Positions 23,986 to 31,453 of a stretch of 64,000 bases of DNA are shown here, piece by piece. The position numbers and the translations under genes were made by a program. The number at the start of each line of letters is the position of its first letter. The first letter of the stretch is position 1. The DNA is from Candidatus Methylomicrobium oryzae (GTDB lineage: Bacteria > Pseudomonadota > Gammaproteobacteria > Methylococcales > Methylomonadaceae): positions 1 through 64,000 of the forward strand of contig NZ_JAERVK010000021.1 in assembly GCF_016745425.1 (NCBI RefSeq), read 5' to 3'. Under the pieces are notes generated by a model. That model was not told the origin of the DNA. It worked only from the letters and a program-made list of their open reading frames with translations, and did no database searches.

Positions 23986-24591
23986 TTACCTCGGCCGGCG
24001 CGAGCGCATCAACAGATAAATCATATAAAACACCGCCATCCATTCGTAGCGGTACTTCAGCGGCCGGGGAATCCACTCCTTGGTGATATGATCCCAGTGC
24101 AACCGGATCAGAAACAGCACCAGCACGTCATTCAGAAAATCGATGACCATTTTTTCCGGATCCTTGAAAAATTTACCGGGCTGGGTGAGCCCCTTGCCGA
24201 CGATCTTCGCCGCCTGCAAAGTTTCCCTGGCATCGTCGTATTTCCGGCCGAACCAGCGGAAGGCCTGCAAATTTTTGAATCGGGTGCCGACGCGCTGCCT
24301 GGCGGCCTGAAGGGCTTTGGGCTTGGCCGCGGCCAACACGTCTTTCTCCAGGTCGCTGACGATCCGGAATAACAATCGGCACAAACCCACGAAATCATGC
24401 ACCGTTTCCTGATAACGGATGACCAATTTTTTCTGGCTGCGATACACCTGAACCCGGTAAATGCCGTCCACCGCCAGCAGTCTTCCTGTCAACGCTTCCG
24501 CAGCCCCTGCCGTACAGAACGCCGAGGGTATTTCAAAACGAACGTGTTCCGAGCCCCGATAGCGCAAAATAAACTCTTTTTGAATAGCCAT
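23986..24591 (-). CDS. HMA-like-domain membrane-associated protein
   Basis: A protein of about 201 residues starting MAIQKEFILRYRGSEHVRFEIPSAF. The N-terminal 75 residues follow a ferredoxin-like beta-alpha-beta HMA fold (FCTAGAAEALTGRLLAVDGIYRVQVYRSQKKLVIRYQE) but without CxxC. A basic linker and an amphipathic segment (WIPRPLKYRYEWMAVFYMIYLLMRSRR) with one hydrophobic helix end the protein. Such CxxC-free HMA-type proteins commonly accompany P1B ATPases. It lies upstream of copA in the same direction, separated by the repeat. The copper role is inferred by location. Confidence 0.7.
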   Translation of the reverse strand: MAIQKEFILRYRGSEHVRFEIPSAFCTAGAAEALTGRLLAVDGIYRVQVYRSQKKLVIRYQETVHDFVGLCRLLFRIVSDLEKDVLAAAKPKALQAARQRVGTRFKNLQAFRWFGRKYDDARETLQAAKIVGKGLTQPGKFFKDPEKMVIDFLNDVLVLFLIRLHWDHITKEWIPRPLKYRYEWMAVFYMIYLLMRSRRPR

Positions 24592-24611
24592 AGTCAAAAA
24601 CACCCGGATAA

Positions 24612-24653
24612 AAAACGGGTGATTCCCGAACCCGGAGAAATCACCCGTTTCTG
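24612..24653 (-). terminator. Intrinsic terminator of the small membrane protein gene
   Basis: On the minus strand AACGGGTGATT pairs with AATCACCCGTT and is followed by TTTTATCC. It lies 35 bases after the stop of the 102-residue membrane protein gene, separating it from the HMA-like gene. Confidence 0.85.
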
Positions 24654-24687
24654 CGAAAATGGGGAAGGAAAAAAGCCCTGCGCCGGC

Positions 24688-24996
24688 TCAGCTCTCTTCT
24701 TTGGTTTCGGCGACGATGTCTTCCAGGTTTTCTTTTTGCTGCAATACAAAATCCTTGCCGGAATCGAGCGCCTTGTTAGCGGACGCGATGATTTGCTTGC
24801 GGTATTTGTATACATAAACGCCGGCCACGACGCCGGCACCGAATACCAAAACGGGATATTTCGCTAATTTGCTCATCAGTTTTGCTCCTGTGTGAACGGT
24901 AACGGAAGCCATTGAGCCTTTCATAATTTCCTTGCCCATGGAATCCTTTGCTTTACTCATTTCCTTCATCATGTCTTTGCCATGTACGTGCGCCAT
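24688..24996 (-). CDS. One-helix membrane protein, paralogue A
   Basis: A 102-residue protein starting MAHVHGKDMMKEMSKAKDSM, a Met/His/Lys-rich helical N-terminus, then one hydrophobic helix KYPVLVFGAGVVAGVYVYKYRKQI (about residues 46-70) and a charged tail. The ATG is fixed by AGAGGAG seven bases upstream. The helix and its flank match the protein at 27448-27720 (YPLLVFGLGMAAGAYAHRHRKKII), so the two are paralogues. A terminator follows. Position in the copper island suggests a metal-stress role, not proven. YtxH-like architecture. Confidence 0.75.
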   Translation of the reverse strand: MAHVHGKDMMKEMSKAKDSMGKEIMKGSMASVTVHTGAKLMSKLAKYPVLVFGAGVVAGVYVYKYRKQIIASANKALDSGKDFVLQQKENLEDIVAETKEES

Positions 24997-25221
24997 CACG
25001 AGACTCCTCTTGAATTGAATCCAACCTCACCGCTCAGACAATGCCGCGCGGCAAGGAGACAAACGGTTTAAATTTTGTTTTGCTGAAAAATCTTTATTAG
25101 GGATAAGAAACCCTGAATCTCGGTCTAGCGCCGATGTTTATCCGGAGAACCTGAGCGCGAAGATTTTTGGCCAATCCAAACCTGGAATTTCGCCAAGTCA
25201 GGCTCTACCTTAAAGAGCGTT

Positions 25222-25401
25222 TCAACCGTTGGGATCGGCCTCGTCGGCCGCATTGAGGGCTTCGTCTTCATGCAGCACCTGGTAGATGCCCATACACCCC
25301 TCGCAGCAAAACGCTTTGTCCCCGTCTTTCGTGCGCCACTTGAAATCTTGGTTCAATACCGGCAACCCGCAAAGATCACAGGCTTTATCGTTTTCGCTCA
25401 T
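25222..25401 (-). CDS. 59-residue metal-binding miniprotein (CPx-ATPase N-terminal domain-like)
   Basis: This short gene encodes MSENDKACDLCGLPV ... DGDKAFCCEGCMGIYQVLHE. The arrangement C-x2-CGLPV and FCCxGC-x2-IYQ-LH is the fingerprint of the metal-binding domain found at the N-terminus of CcoI/FixI-type copper ATPases (ATPase-cat_bd family). Here it stands free, 59 residues long, between the two small-membrane-protein genes, and the CopA of this cluster lacks the domain. Four Cys (two pairs) would bind Zn or Cu(I). The tail is acidic (EDEALNAADEADPNG). No strong ribosome-binding site precedes the ATG at 25399-25401, yet the Cys pattern is too specific to be chance. Confidence 0.75.
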   Translation of the reverse strand: MSENDKACDLCGLPVLNQDFKWRTKDGDKAFCCEGCMGIYQVLHEDEALNAADEADPNG

Positions 25402-25711
25402 GATAATATCAATTTATTATTGGGTATGAAAATGCTACTAAACTCGGCAACGAGGCGCAATGTATTTATAAAAATTCCGAGGGGAATAAAAAAACCGATT
25501 CGCCGAAACCGTTGCGGAGGGCGAATCGGGCGAGTATGTATGACGGTGAAGAGCGGACGGATAATTCGTTACACGGGCTGCCACCGCCTCCCCATCTTCC
25601 GGCAGCTTATCTAATCAACCGGCGCAGGGGCTTGTTTCAAGCGTTAGCAGTATAGCACGGCCGCCGACTGCGCCTCCTCAATCGGCGATTTCGGCCTCCG
25701 CAGTCCGAATA
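25402..25711. other. Protein-free stretch with possible small RNA
   Basis: No protein gene is seen. On the minus strand a TATACT box (about 25655) is followed by about 120-165 bases of structured GC-rich sequence and the terminator at 25488-25533; it could be a small RNA of unknown type. No known RNA family is recognised. Confidence 0.35.
25488..25533 (-). terminator. Intrinsic terminator on the minus strand
   Basis: CGATTCGCC pairs with GGCGAATCG and is followed, on the minus strand, by GTTTTTTTATT. It is upstream of the miniprotein gene and 180 bases downstream of the next protein gene, so it may end either a long 3' end or a small RNA. Confidence 0.8.
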
Positions 25712-25909
25712 TTAGCGTCTGATCGCCTGATTCCCGGCTTTCATCAGCGCCATCCTGAGCGCACCGGTCAGACTTGCGCCCAAGCCGATGCGGGTTGCCA
25801 GAGCGGGAATCAAAATCATCGATGCCAATGCCAGGCCGGTTCCTACCAATAAGGCGCCGTTGCCGCCGGAAGGCTGTGAGATGGTGTGTTGTGCTAATTG
25901 TTGACTCAT
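25712..25909 (-). CDS. Small hydrophobic protein
   Basis: A 65-residue protein MSQQLAQHTISQPSGG then GALLVGTGLALASMILIPALATRIGLG, one long hydrophobic helix, and a basic end (RMALMKAGNQAIRR). GGAGGT seven bases before the ATG at 25907-25909 picks this start. Related in plan to DUF5132-type proteins that accompany HMA/P1B-ATPase clusters, a resemblance that is only tentative. Confidence 0.65.
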   Translation of the reverse strand: MSQQLAQHTISQPSGGNGALLVGTGLALASMILIPALATRIGLGASLTGALRMALMKAGNQAIRR

Positions 25910-26147
25910 TGCTGCGACCTCCAGGGAGTGGTTCTCCTTTATTAGAGGCACAATCAATGCCAAAACTTCAAGGAAATTCCAGATTTTCGAGCCGTTTGGC
26001 GCAAATACCGTAATGCATTGATTTTACTATCTCTAATACCGCTCTATCCGAACCGGCCCCTTGCCGCCGTCCGTTATCGTTGCCGGATGCCCGCTTCTAT
26101 TGGCTGCTTTTCCGCTGCCGTTATGTGATCTAACCTATTCGGGCTGC

Positions 26148-26171
26148 GTTAAATAACATAGTTTATTTAAC
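26148..26171. repeat. AT-rich palindrome
   Basis: GTTAAATAA (26148-26156) and TTATTTAAC (26163-26171) form a perfect nine-base inverted repeat with a six-base spacer, 35 bases past the stop of the ATP-grasp gene and 240 bases before the next. It could be a terminator stem or an operator. Confidence 0.4.
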
Positions 26172-26205
26172 CCTTGAAAAGTCAGAGTTGAAGACTGTTA
26201 TCCGT

Positions 26206-27312
26206 TCAAACAGTTAACCGGACTTTTGCAAAACCGCCGTTTTCGGTCCGCAAGTTGGTTACCTGCCCTTGATAAATCCGCGCGGCCGCGCCGAGGATGC
26301 GGTCGCGGTATACGAACAGCCGGTAATCGGTCTTGAATGCCTGCCGAGGCGCGCCCGGTGTCATCGACGGTGGAATCCGGCGCTGGAGCAACGTGTCCTC
26401 CGGATCAAGCTCGGCCAGTTTATGCCGGGTCAGCTTTTCGCCCACATACACCCCCCGGCTTGCATAGCCGGTATCGGGTTTGAACACCCATTGCTTACGG
26501 GTCCGCCAGGCCTCCTCGGCCGTCAATTCCCTTAACAGCAAGGTTTCGGGTATCGTCTCCGTCAGGATCGAAAGCTCCGCCTCCGAAAGCCCGAAGCCGC
26601 GCATGAGGGCGGACCGGCACCACAGCATCATCCGGCGCTTGTCCGCCAGTAAACCGTAAGCGCGGGGATTCGGGCTCAGGCACACCTGCTTTTTCAGATA
26701 GGCTTCGCGTATGTGATCCAACGGGGAAGCGTTCAAGTAAAAATCGCAGTGCCGGTTATAAATCATTTCGACCGGCTTGCCGCCGAGAGCAAGTCCGGAG
26801 GCTTGCGCTTCGATGGCTTCGGGCGGAGCGATCACCGCCTCGATGCCGGCTTTTTCGAACAGTAAGGCGAAAATCCGCATTTCGGAATACAGCGGTTGCC
26901 CGGCCGGATTTTCGTCGAGAATCACGATCCTTTCGGGACACACCGCCGCATTCCTCCGAAAACGGCCATAGTCGTCACAAAAGGTTTTAAGCAGCTTCGA
27001 CCCCACCCGCTCGGAAAATTCCACTGCCATAGGGTCATGGCTCAGGTTTGCGTACCATATCCCGCCGGCGTTGGTGTTCACTTCGATCAGCTTCGGGCCC
27101 GTTTCGGATAAATGAAAATCATACCCCATCATGACCGCCTGATTGCCCGGATCGAAGCGGGCGCTGGCCGGCAACAGGCTTTCCAGATAGTTTCGATAGC
27201 CGGCATTTTCGCTCAACTTGTATAACAGGCGGACAACGTTGATCATGCGCCTTAAATCCCGTCGGGATAAGTCGGCGGGATAAGGACTGATAGGCAATGA
27301 AGAGGGGGACAT
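26206..27312 (-). CDS. ATP-grasp-type protein
   Basis: A protein of about 368 residues beginning MSPSSLPISPYPADLSRRD. Signs of an ATP-grasp fold are MGYDFHLSETGPKLIEVNTNAGG (a Glu-Val-Asn metal-binding motif near residue 80-95), KQWVFKPDTGYASRGVYVG (the ATP-binding Lys-Pro glycine-rich loop) and FKTDYRLFVYRDRILGAAARIYQG. No substrate can be named; glutathionylspermidine-synthetase-like or circularly permuted ATP-grasp enzymes are similar. The location inside the metal island, and the presence elsewhere in the window of peptide-processing candidates, is suggestive of a peptide ligase. Start is uncertain (TTG at 27334-27336 possible). Confidence 0.7.
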   Translation of the reverse strand: MSPSSLPISPYPADLSRRDLRRMINVVRLLYKLSENAGYRNYLESLLPASARFDPGNQAVMMGYDFHLSETGPKLIEVNTNAGGIWYANLSHDPMAVEFSERVGSKLLKTFCDDYGRFRRNAAVCPERIVILDENPAGQPLYSEMRIFALLFEKAGIEAVIAPPEAIEAQASGLALGGKPVEMIYNRHCDFYLNASPLDHIREAYLKKQVCLSPNPRAYGLLADKRRMMLWCRSALMRGFGLSEAELSILTETIPETLLLRELTAEEAWRTRKQWVFKPDTGYASRGVYVGEKLTRHKLAELDPEDTLLQRRIPPSMTPGAPRQAFKTDYRLFVYRDRILGAAARIYQGQVTNLRTENGGFAKVRLTV

Positions 27313-27447
27313 ACCTGTCGACAGGAGGGCGATCAATAAAGGAGAAAGGTGCGCATTCTATCGGAATATACGCGAACGGGTTCGGGAAGTTGAGGCCGGC
27401 CGGATTCAATCCGGGGCAGACGAAATATTAATAAACCAAGTCCGGCC

Positions 27448-27720
27448 TCATGGATCCTCGGACTGGAAAGGCAGCAGGTTTTTAGATTGATGCTGAATCT
27501 GTCTGGCCGTGCGGATAATCTTTTTACGGTGCCGGTGCGCATACGCGCCTGCCGCCATCCCGAGGCCAAAGACCAGCAGCGGGTAGCGGGCGGCGCGATG
27601 GATCACCTCGGTGGCAATCTGGGTGCCGACCGTAATCAGGCCCAATTTGATCAGCGCGCCGGTTTTGGTGCCGGCATCCTCTTCAGTGAATATCTCTTTT
27701 TCGTTGCGTTCGCTTTGCAT
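27448..27720 (-). CDS. One-helix membrane protein, paralogue B
   Basis: A 90-residue protein with an acidic N-terminus (MQSERNEKEIFTEEDAG), a hydrophobic stretch (about 24-62) containing RYPLLVFGLGMAAGAYAHRHRKKIIRTARQ, and a polar tail. The last segment matches paralogue A at 24688-24996. The two genes bracket the miniprotein and ATP-grasp genes. Function unknown. Confidence 0.7.
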   Translation of the reverse strand: MQSERNEKEIFTEEDAGTKTGALIKLGLITVGTQIATEVIHRAARYPLLVFGLGMAAGAYAHRHRKKIIRTARQIQHQSKNLLPFQSEDP

Positions 27721-27779
27721 GCAGTTTCAGTTCCCATAATTGATGATTGCCAAAATGTATGGCGACAGAGAGCGATCGC

Positions 27780-29540
27780 CTAGCCGGCAAACCGCTTGAT
27801 CTGCGCCAGAAAGGCCTCGCTGTCCATATAGCCGACGATCCGCAATGATTTTCTTTCCCGCCGGTCCGGGCCGAAGAAAACGATCGCCGGAGGCCCGATC
27901 AGGCCAAAGCGGCCCAGCAGCGTCCGTGCCGCCGCGCCTTCCTCGGTCACATCGGCCTGAACCAGCGTTAATGCCGACAATGCCGCCCGTACCCTGGGAT
28001 CGGCAAACGTCGTGTTCTGCATTTCGAGACAGGTAGTGCACCAGTCGGCATGAAAGTCGAGCATCAGCCATTGGCCTTTCCGTTTCGCCTCGACGAGGCG
28101 TTGCTCCAAATCGGCGGCAGTCTCGACTTTTTGGAAGGGCAGCGGTTCGACCTGGCAGGCAACGGCGGCCGTGCATAAAAATCCCAAATAATCGCGTTGC
28201 GGCCGGGTTAGGATGCCCACCGCCAGCACAATGCCGTACAACAAAGCCAGAACGCCAAAAGGCTTCCAGAGTTTTTGCCGGGCAAGGTACAGAAACGGTA
28301 CCATGAACAGTACGCCCCACAAAACCGGCATGACCGAAGTCGGCAGAATGCGTCCCAGCAGCCACAGCGAAACGGCCAGCAGCCCTATGCCGAAGACAAT
28401 CTTGGTCGCATGCAGCCAGGCGCCGGCACGCGGCAGCCATTTGCCGGCCGACGCGCCGATCAACAGCAGCGGCAGGCCCATGCCCAAACCCAGCGCGAAC
28501 AGTGCACTTCCTCCCAACAGCGCATCCCCGGACCGGCCGATATAGATTAAGGCCCCGGCCAAAGGCGCAGTCACGCACGGACTGACCGTCAGCGCCGACA
28601 GCATGCCCATGACGATGGCGCCGAGCCAGTTGCCCCGCCGTTGACGGGAACCGAGAGAGGCAAGGCGGGACTGGATGAAAACAGGCATCTGCAGCGTGAA
28701 CAGGCCGAACATCGACAGCGCCAGAAACACGAAGAGAAGGCTGGTCCCGACCAGTATCCAGGGCTGCTGAAAAAAGGCCTGCAGATTTTGTCCGAACAGG
28801 CCTGCTAATACCCCGAAAACGGCATAGGTCAGCGCCGAAGCCAGCACATAGCATAAGGACAGCATAAATGCGCGCCGCATGTTCGGTTCGGCGCGGTCGC
28901 CGATGACGATGCCGGAAATGATCGGAATCATCGGAAACACGCAGGGTGTAAACGCCAGGAGCAGTCCGAAACCGAAAAAACTCGCCAAGGTCAGTCCGAA
29001 CGGATGCGCGGACAACTCTGCCGCAATGCGGTCGGGCTCCCCGAAGCCCGAGAAAGCCCCGCTCGCCGGCGCGGTAGCGCCCGCACCGGCCCTGTCCGCT
29101 TCCGGCAGGTCGAAAGCGAGGGTCTTTACGATCGGCAAATAACAGACGCGCGCTTCCGCACAACCCTGATAGCTCAGGTCGATCAGCAAGCGCTTCGCCT
29201 TGGTATCCAACCGCCTGAGCGGCAGCTCTACCGTCACCTTGCCGCGGTAAATTTCGACTTGGCCGAAAAACTTGTCCTTTTTGGCCTCGCCCTTCGGAAA
29301 TTGCGCTACGCCCGTCTCGATGCCGGCGGTTTTCGAAGCGAATTTAAACTTATGCCGGTACAGATAATGGCCGTCGGCAATCGACCAAGAGAAGGTCAGG
29401 GTTTCGGCATCTTTGACCGCCGAAGTCAATACGAAGGCGGTTTCCGGATCGGGCAGCCCGTCATCGCCGGCCGCAAAAACGGCGGCTGCCGGCCACAGCC
29501 AAAGACAGCACAGCAGAATGGAAATATACAGTTTTTGCAT
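27780..29540 (-). CDS. dsbD: Thiol:disulfide interchange protein DsbD
   Basis: A 586-residue protein: signal peptide (about 1-24), periplasmic alpha domain with a Cys pair (GCAEARVCYLP), an eight-helix membrane part with the two conserved Cys (AFTPCVFPMIP and LTVSPCVTAPLAGAL), and a C-terminal thioredoxin domain with DFHADWCTTCLEM. It passes electrons from cytoplasmic thioredoxin to the periplasm, keeping DsbC and cytochrome c/copper maturation thiols reduced. The CTTC active site instead of the more common CVAC is a variation also seen in other DsbD proteins. Placement in a copper island fits a role in copper-site maturation. Confidence 0.93.
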   Translation of the reverse strand: MQKLYISILLCCLWLWPAAAVFAAGDDGLPDPETAFVLTSAVKDAETLTFSWSIADGHYLYRHKFKFASKTAGIETGVAQFPKGEAKKDKFFGQVEIYRGKVTVELPLRRLDTKAKRLLIDLSYQGCAEARVCYLPIVKTLAFDLPEADRAGAGATAPASGAFSGFGEPDRIAAELSAHPFGLTLASFFGFGLLLAFTPCVFPMIPIISGIVIGDRAEPNMRRAFMLSLCYVLASALTYAVFGVLAGLFGQNLQAFFQQPWILVGTSLLFVFLALSMFGLFTLQMPVFIQSRLASLGSRQRRGNWLGAIVMGMLSALTVSPCVTAPLAGALIYIGRSGDALLGGSALFALGLGMGLPLLLIGASAGKWLPRAGAWLHATKIVFGIGLLAVSLWLLGRILPTSVMPVLWGVLFMVPFLYLARQKLWKPFGVLALLYGIVLAVGILTRPQRDYLGFLCTAAVACQVEPLPFQKVETAADLEQRLVEAKRKGQWLMLDFHADWCTTCLEMQNTTFADPRVRAALSALTLVQADVTEEGAAARTLLGRFGLIGPPAIVFFGPDRRERKSLRIVGYMDSEAFLAQIKRFAG

Positions 29541-29702
29541 GCCTTGTTCTTTGCAATTAACTCAGAGGCAGCTCACCACACCGTTCCCCGGATCAGGCCG
29601 CGCTCACTACAGCTATATGGGCGGCAGGCCGGCTCGATGCGGCGCGAGAAATCTAGAATCCTGCGTAAGCTCTACATATTTAAAAACTTGGAAGGACTCT
29701 CT

Positions 29703-29765
29703 ATGACTAAAAAAAGCACGATACGTGCCGGAGGCGAAATCGGATGGAGTTTCAATTTGTTTTGA
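29703..29765 (+). CDS. Candidate 20-residue peptide gene
   Basis: An ATG at 29703 opens 20 codons ending TGA at 29765. The peptide starts MTKKSTIRAGG and ends GWSFNLF, so a basic leader-like half is followed by GG and an aromatic core. GGAAGGA lies six bases before the ATG, one of the best ribosome-binding sites in the window. Two TCATATGA operator-like boxes lie 32 and 54 bases after the stop. It is divergent from dsbD. It has no Cys, so it is not a methanobactin precursor. It may be a modified-peptide precursor, a regulatory leader or a chance frame. Confidence 0.4.
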   Translation: MTKKSTIRAGGEIGWSFNLF

Positions 29766-29796
29766 TTGAGTGCTGTCGGGCGCCGGCACAAAACTA

Positions 29797-29832
29797 TGTC
29801 ATATGACGCACAAGGACGTGTCATATGACGCA
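29797..29832. promoter_or_regulatory. Tandem TCATATGA operator-like boxes
   Basis: The 14-mer TGTCATATGACGCA occurs at 29797-29810 and again at 29819-29832, period 22 bases, i.e. two helical turns. Each contains the palindrome TCATATGA. Spacing on one face of DNA is typical of a dimeric regulator site. The target gene is unclear; the 20-residue gene upstream and the TauE-cupredoxin gene on the other side are candidates. Confidence 0.5.
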
Positions 29833-29943
29833 TACTCATGCGGATTCGAGAAGGCAAGCAGCAGGCAGGCTATCGGAGCACCGGGAAGTGCCCACATTTT
29901 TTTGCAATAACCCTTGGCAAGCCTGTCGTTCTCTCTGTCGTCT

Positions 29944-31251
29944 TTATCCGCGCGTAAACCAGCCGCGAAAATAGGACACGATACCTCGCCATACCGCCTC
30001 GAACTCGCGGACTAGCCGCTCCCCGTCGGGCCCTTTGTCCGCCTGCGGCGCCGGTTGCGCTGCCGGAGGGGTTTCCGCCGCCAGCGCTGCTTTCGGCGCC
30101 GGCCGGTCATCTACGACAATGAAGGTGCCGGGAATCATACCCATCCAGCAGCTCCAGGGCACGACCCCGCTTTCCTTCGGCGTGAATTCGACGGTTTGTT
30201 CTCCCGCATGCAGTTCGATCTCCAGGCCGTACTGCGGCACCACGATCGCCTTGTTGCATTCGTTCAATTCCTTGCCGTCGATCACCCATTTCACAGGTAC
30301 GCCCTTGCGCAGGGTGAATTTGTTCGGCGAAAAACGGTTTTTCAACACATCCATACGGATGATTTGCTCCTTGCCGCTCAGCGGGGCTTCGGCTACGGTC
30401 GGGGCCAATTCTTGCGCCACGCGCGCCACCAGCGTGTTGAAATCCGCGCCGCTGCCGGTCACCGCCAGGCCGCGGTTCAACATGATCGCACCCAGGGCCA
30501 TGACGATCGCGCCGGATGCTTTCAGCAGCTTGGGCGTCAGGTTCTTCGACAGCAGACTGGTGAGGAAGCCGAAGCCCAGCAGCAAAGGCAGCGTGCCGAC
30601 GGCGAAAAAGAACAGGATGCTCGCGCCGCCAGTAAAGCTCCCCGTGCCGGCCGCCATCACGTACATCGCCTGTAGAGGGCCGCAAATAATCATCAAACCG
30701 TTGAGCAGCCCGATAAAGAACGGATTGTGGTGTTTGCGGTATTCCTTGCCGATGAAGCGCATCAGGGCCGGCGGCATCTTGAACTGGAAATGCCGCAAGA
30801 CCGGGAAGACTTCCAGCATGTGCAGGCCGAACAGGATCAGGAATACCCCCGCGGCAATGCCGACCGCACCCTGCGTCCTGGGCGTAAAGGCGACGAACGA
30901 GCCGAAGGCGCCGAACAGCGCGCCGATCAATGTATAGGAAAGGGTTTTGCCGACGCCGTAGAGCAGGTGCGAAGCATACGACTTGTAGCCCTTGCCGGCG
31001 TTTTTTGCGGTATAGCCGACGATCAGCGGCCCGCACATGCCGACGCAATGGAAGCTGGTCAAAAATCCGACCAAAACCAGCAGGCCGTAACTCATATCGC
31101 GGCCGAGTTTGGGCATGTCGGCATGATCCATGAACCAGCTGTCGAGCCAGAGAATGAAAGCGATGCCCGACAGCGCCAGCGTCACGGCAAAGGCTCTTTT
31201 GAAAAACGTGCGCCAGGGATGCGGCGCCGGGAGTTCATGGACGGTGTTCAT
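29944..31251 (-). CDS. TauE/SafE (DsbD_2)-cupredoxin fusion
   Basis: A 435-residue protein. After an N-terminal helix (FAVTLALSGIAFILWL) comes the DsbD_2-type membrane part with SFHCVGMCGPLIVGY and LLNGLMIICGPLQAMYVMA, about residues 50-260. The C-terminal 170 residues hold a cupredoxin-like domain (NKFTLRKGVPVKWVIDGKELNECNKAIVVPQYGLEIELH...GVVPWSCWMGMIPGTFIVVDD) with candidate copper ligands Cys, Cys and Met, then a Pro/Ala-rich tail and amphipathic end. It is probably a periplasm-facing copper carrier linked to import or delivery. Starts at ATG 31249-31251. Second DsbD_2 protein of the island. Confidence 0.85.
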   Translation of the reverse strand: MNTVHELPAPHPWRTFFKRAFAVTLALSGIAFILWLDSWFMDHADMPKLGRDMSYGLLVLVGFLTSFHCVGMCGPLIVGYTAKNAGKGYKSYASHLLYGVGKTLSYTLIGALFGAFGSFVAFTPRTQGAVGIAAGVFLILFGLHMLEVFPVLRHFQFKMPPALMRFIGKEYRKHHNPFFIGLLNGLMIICGPLQAMYVMAAGTGSFTGGASILFFFAVGTLPLLLGFGFLTSLLSKNLTPKLLKASGAIVMALGAIMLNRGLAVTGSGADFNTLVARVAQELAPTVAEAPLSGKEQIIRMDVLKNRFSPNKFTLRKGVPVKWVIDGKELNECNKAIVVPQYGLEIELHAGEQTVEFTPKESGVVPWSCWMGMIPGTFIVVDDRPAPKAALAAETPPAAQPAPQADKGPDGERLVREFEAVWRGIVSYFRGWFTRG

Positions 31252-31383
31252 AAGCGGCGTTATTGTCTATGCATTCGATAAACCCGTATGCCCCGGCACG
31301 GCATGGGGGCGTGCTCGCCAAGCCGAGCGTCGAACCACTGGTGCAGTGCGAGGATGAGTGCCGAATTTGGGCTGTGTAGGGCC

Positions 31384-31452
31384 GTAGGATGTGCTGAACG
31401 AAGTGAAGCGCATCGTTCGCGATGATGGGCTTCGTACCTCAGCCCATCCTAC
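31384..31452. repeat. GTAGGATG-type palindromic repeat (REP-like)
   Basis: Starts GTAGGATGTGCTGAACGAAG and ends CCCATCCTAC, with an inner GCGATGATGGGC hairpin. It is the same family as 59191-59278 and abuts the RAYT transposase remnant. Such elements are mobilised by RAYT transposases. Confidence 0.65.
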
Positions 31453-31453
31453 C

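Noticed and set aside
27727-29163. A 478-codon minus-strand frame overlapping dsbD
   Set aside because: Low-complexity Arg/Gly/Ala product, out-of-frame shadow of dsbD, which has all family motifs.
29703-29765. Methanobactin precursor peptide
   Set aside because: The peptide has no Cys and there are no MbnB/MbnC genes nearby; oxazolone/thioamide formation needs Cys.
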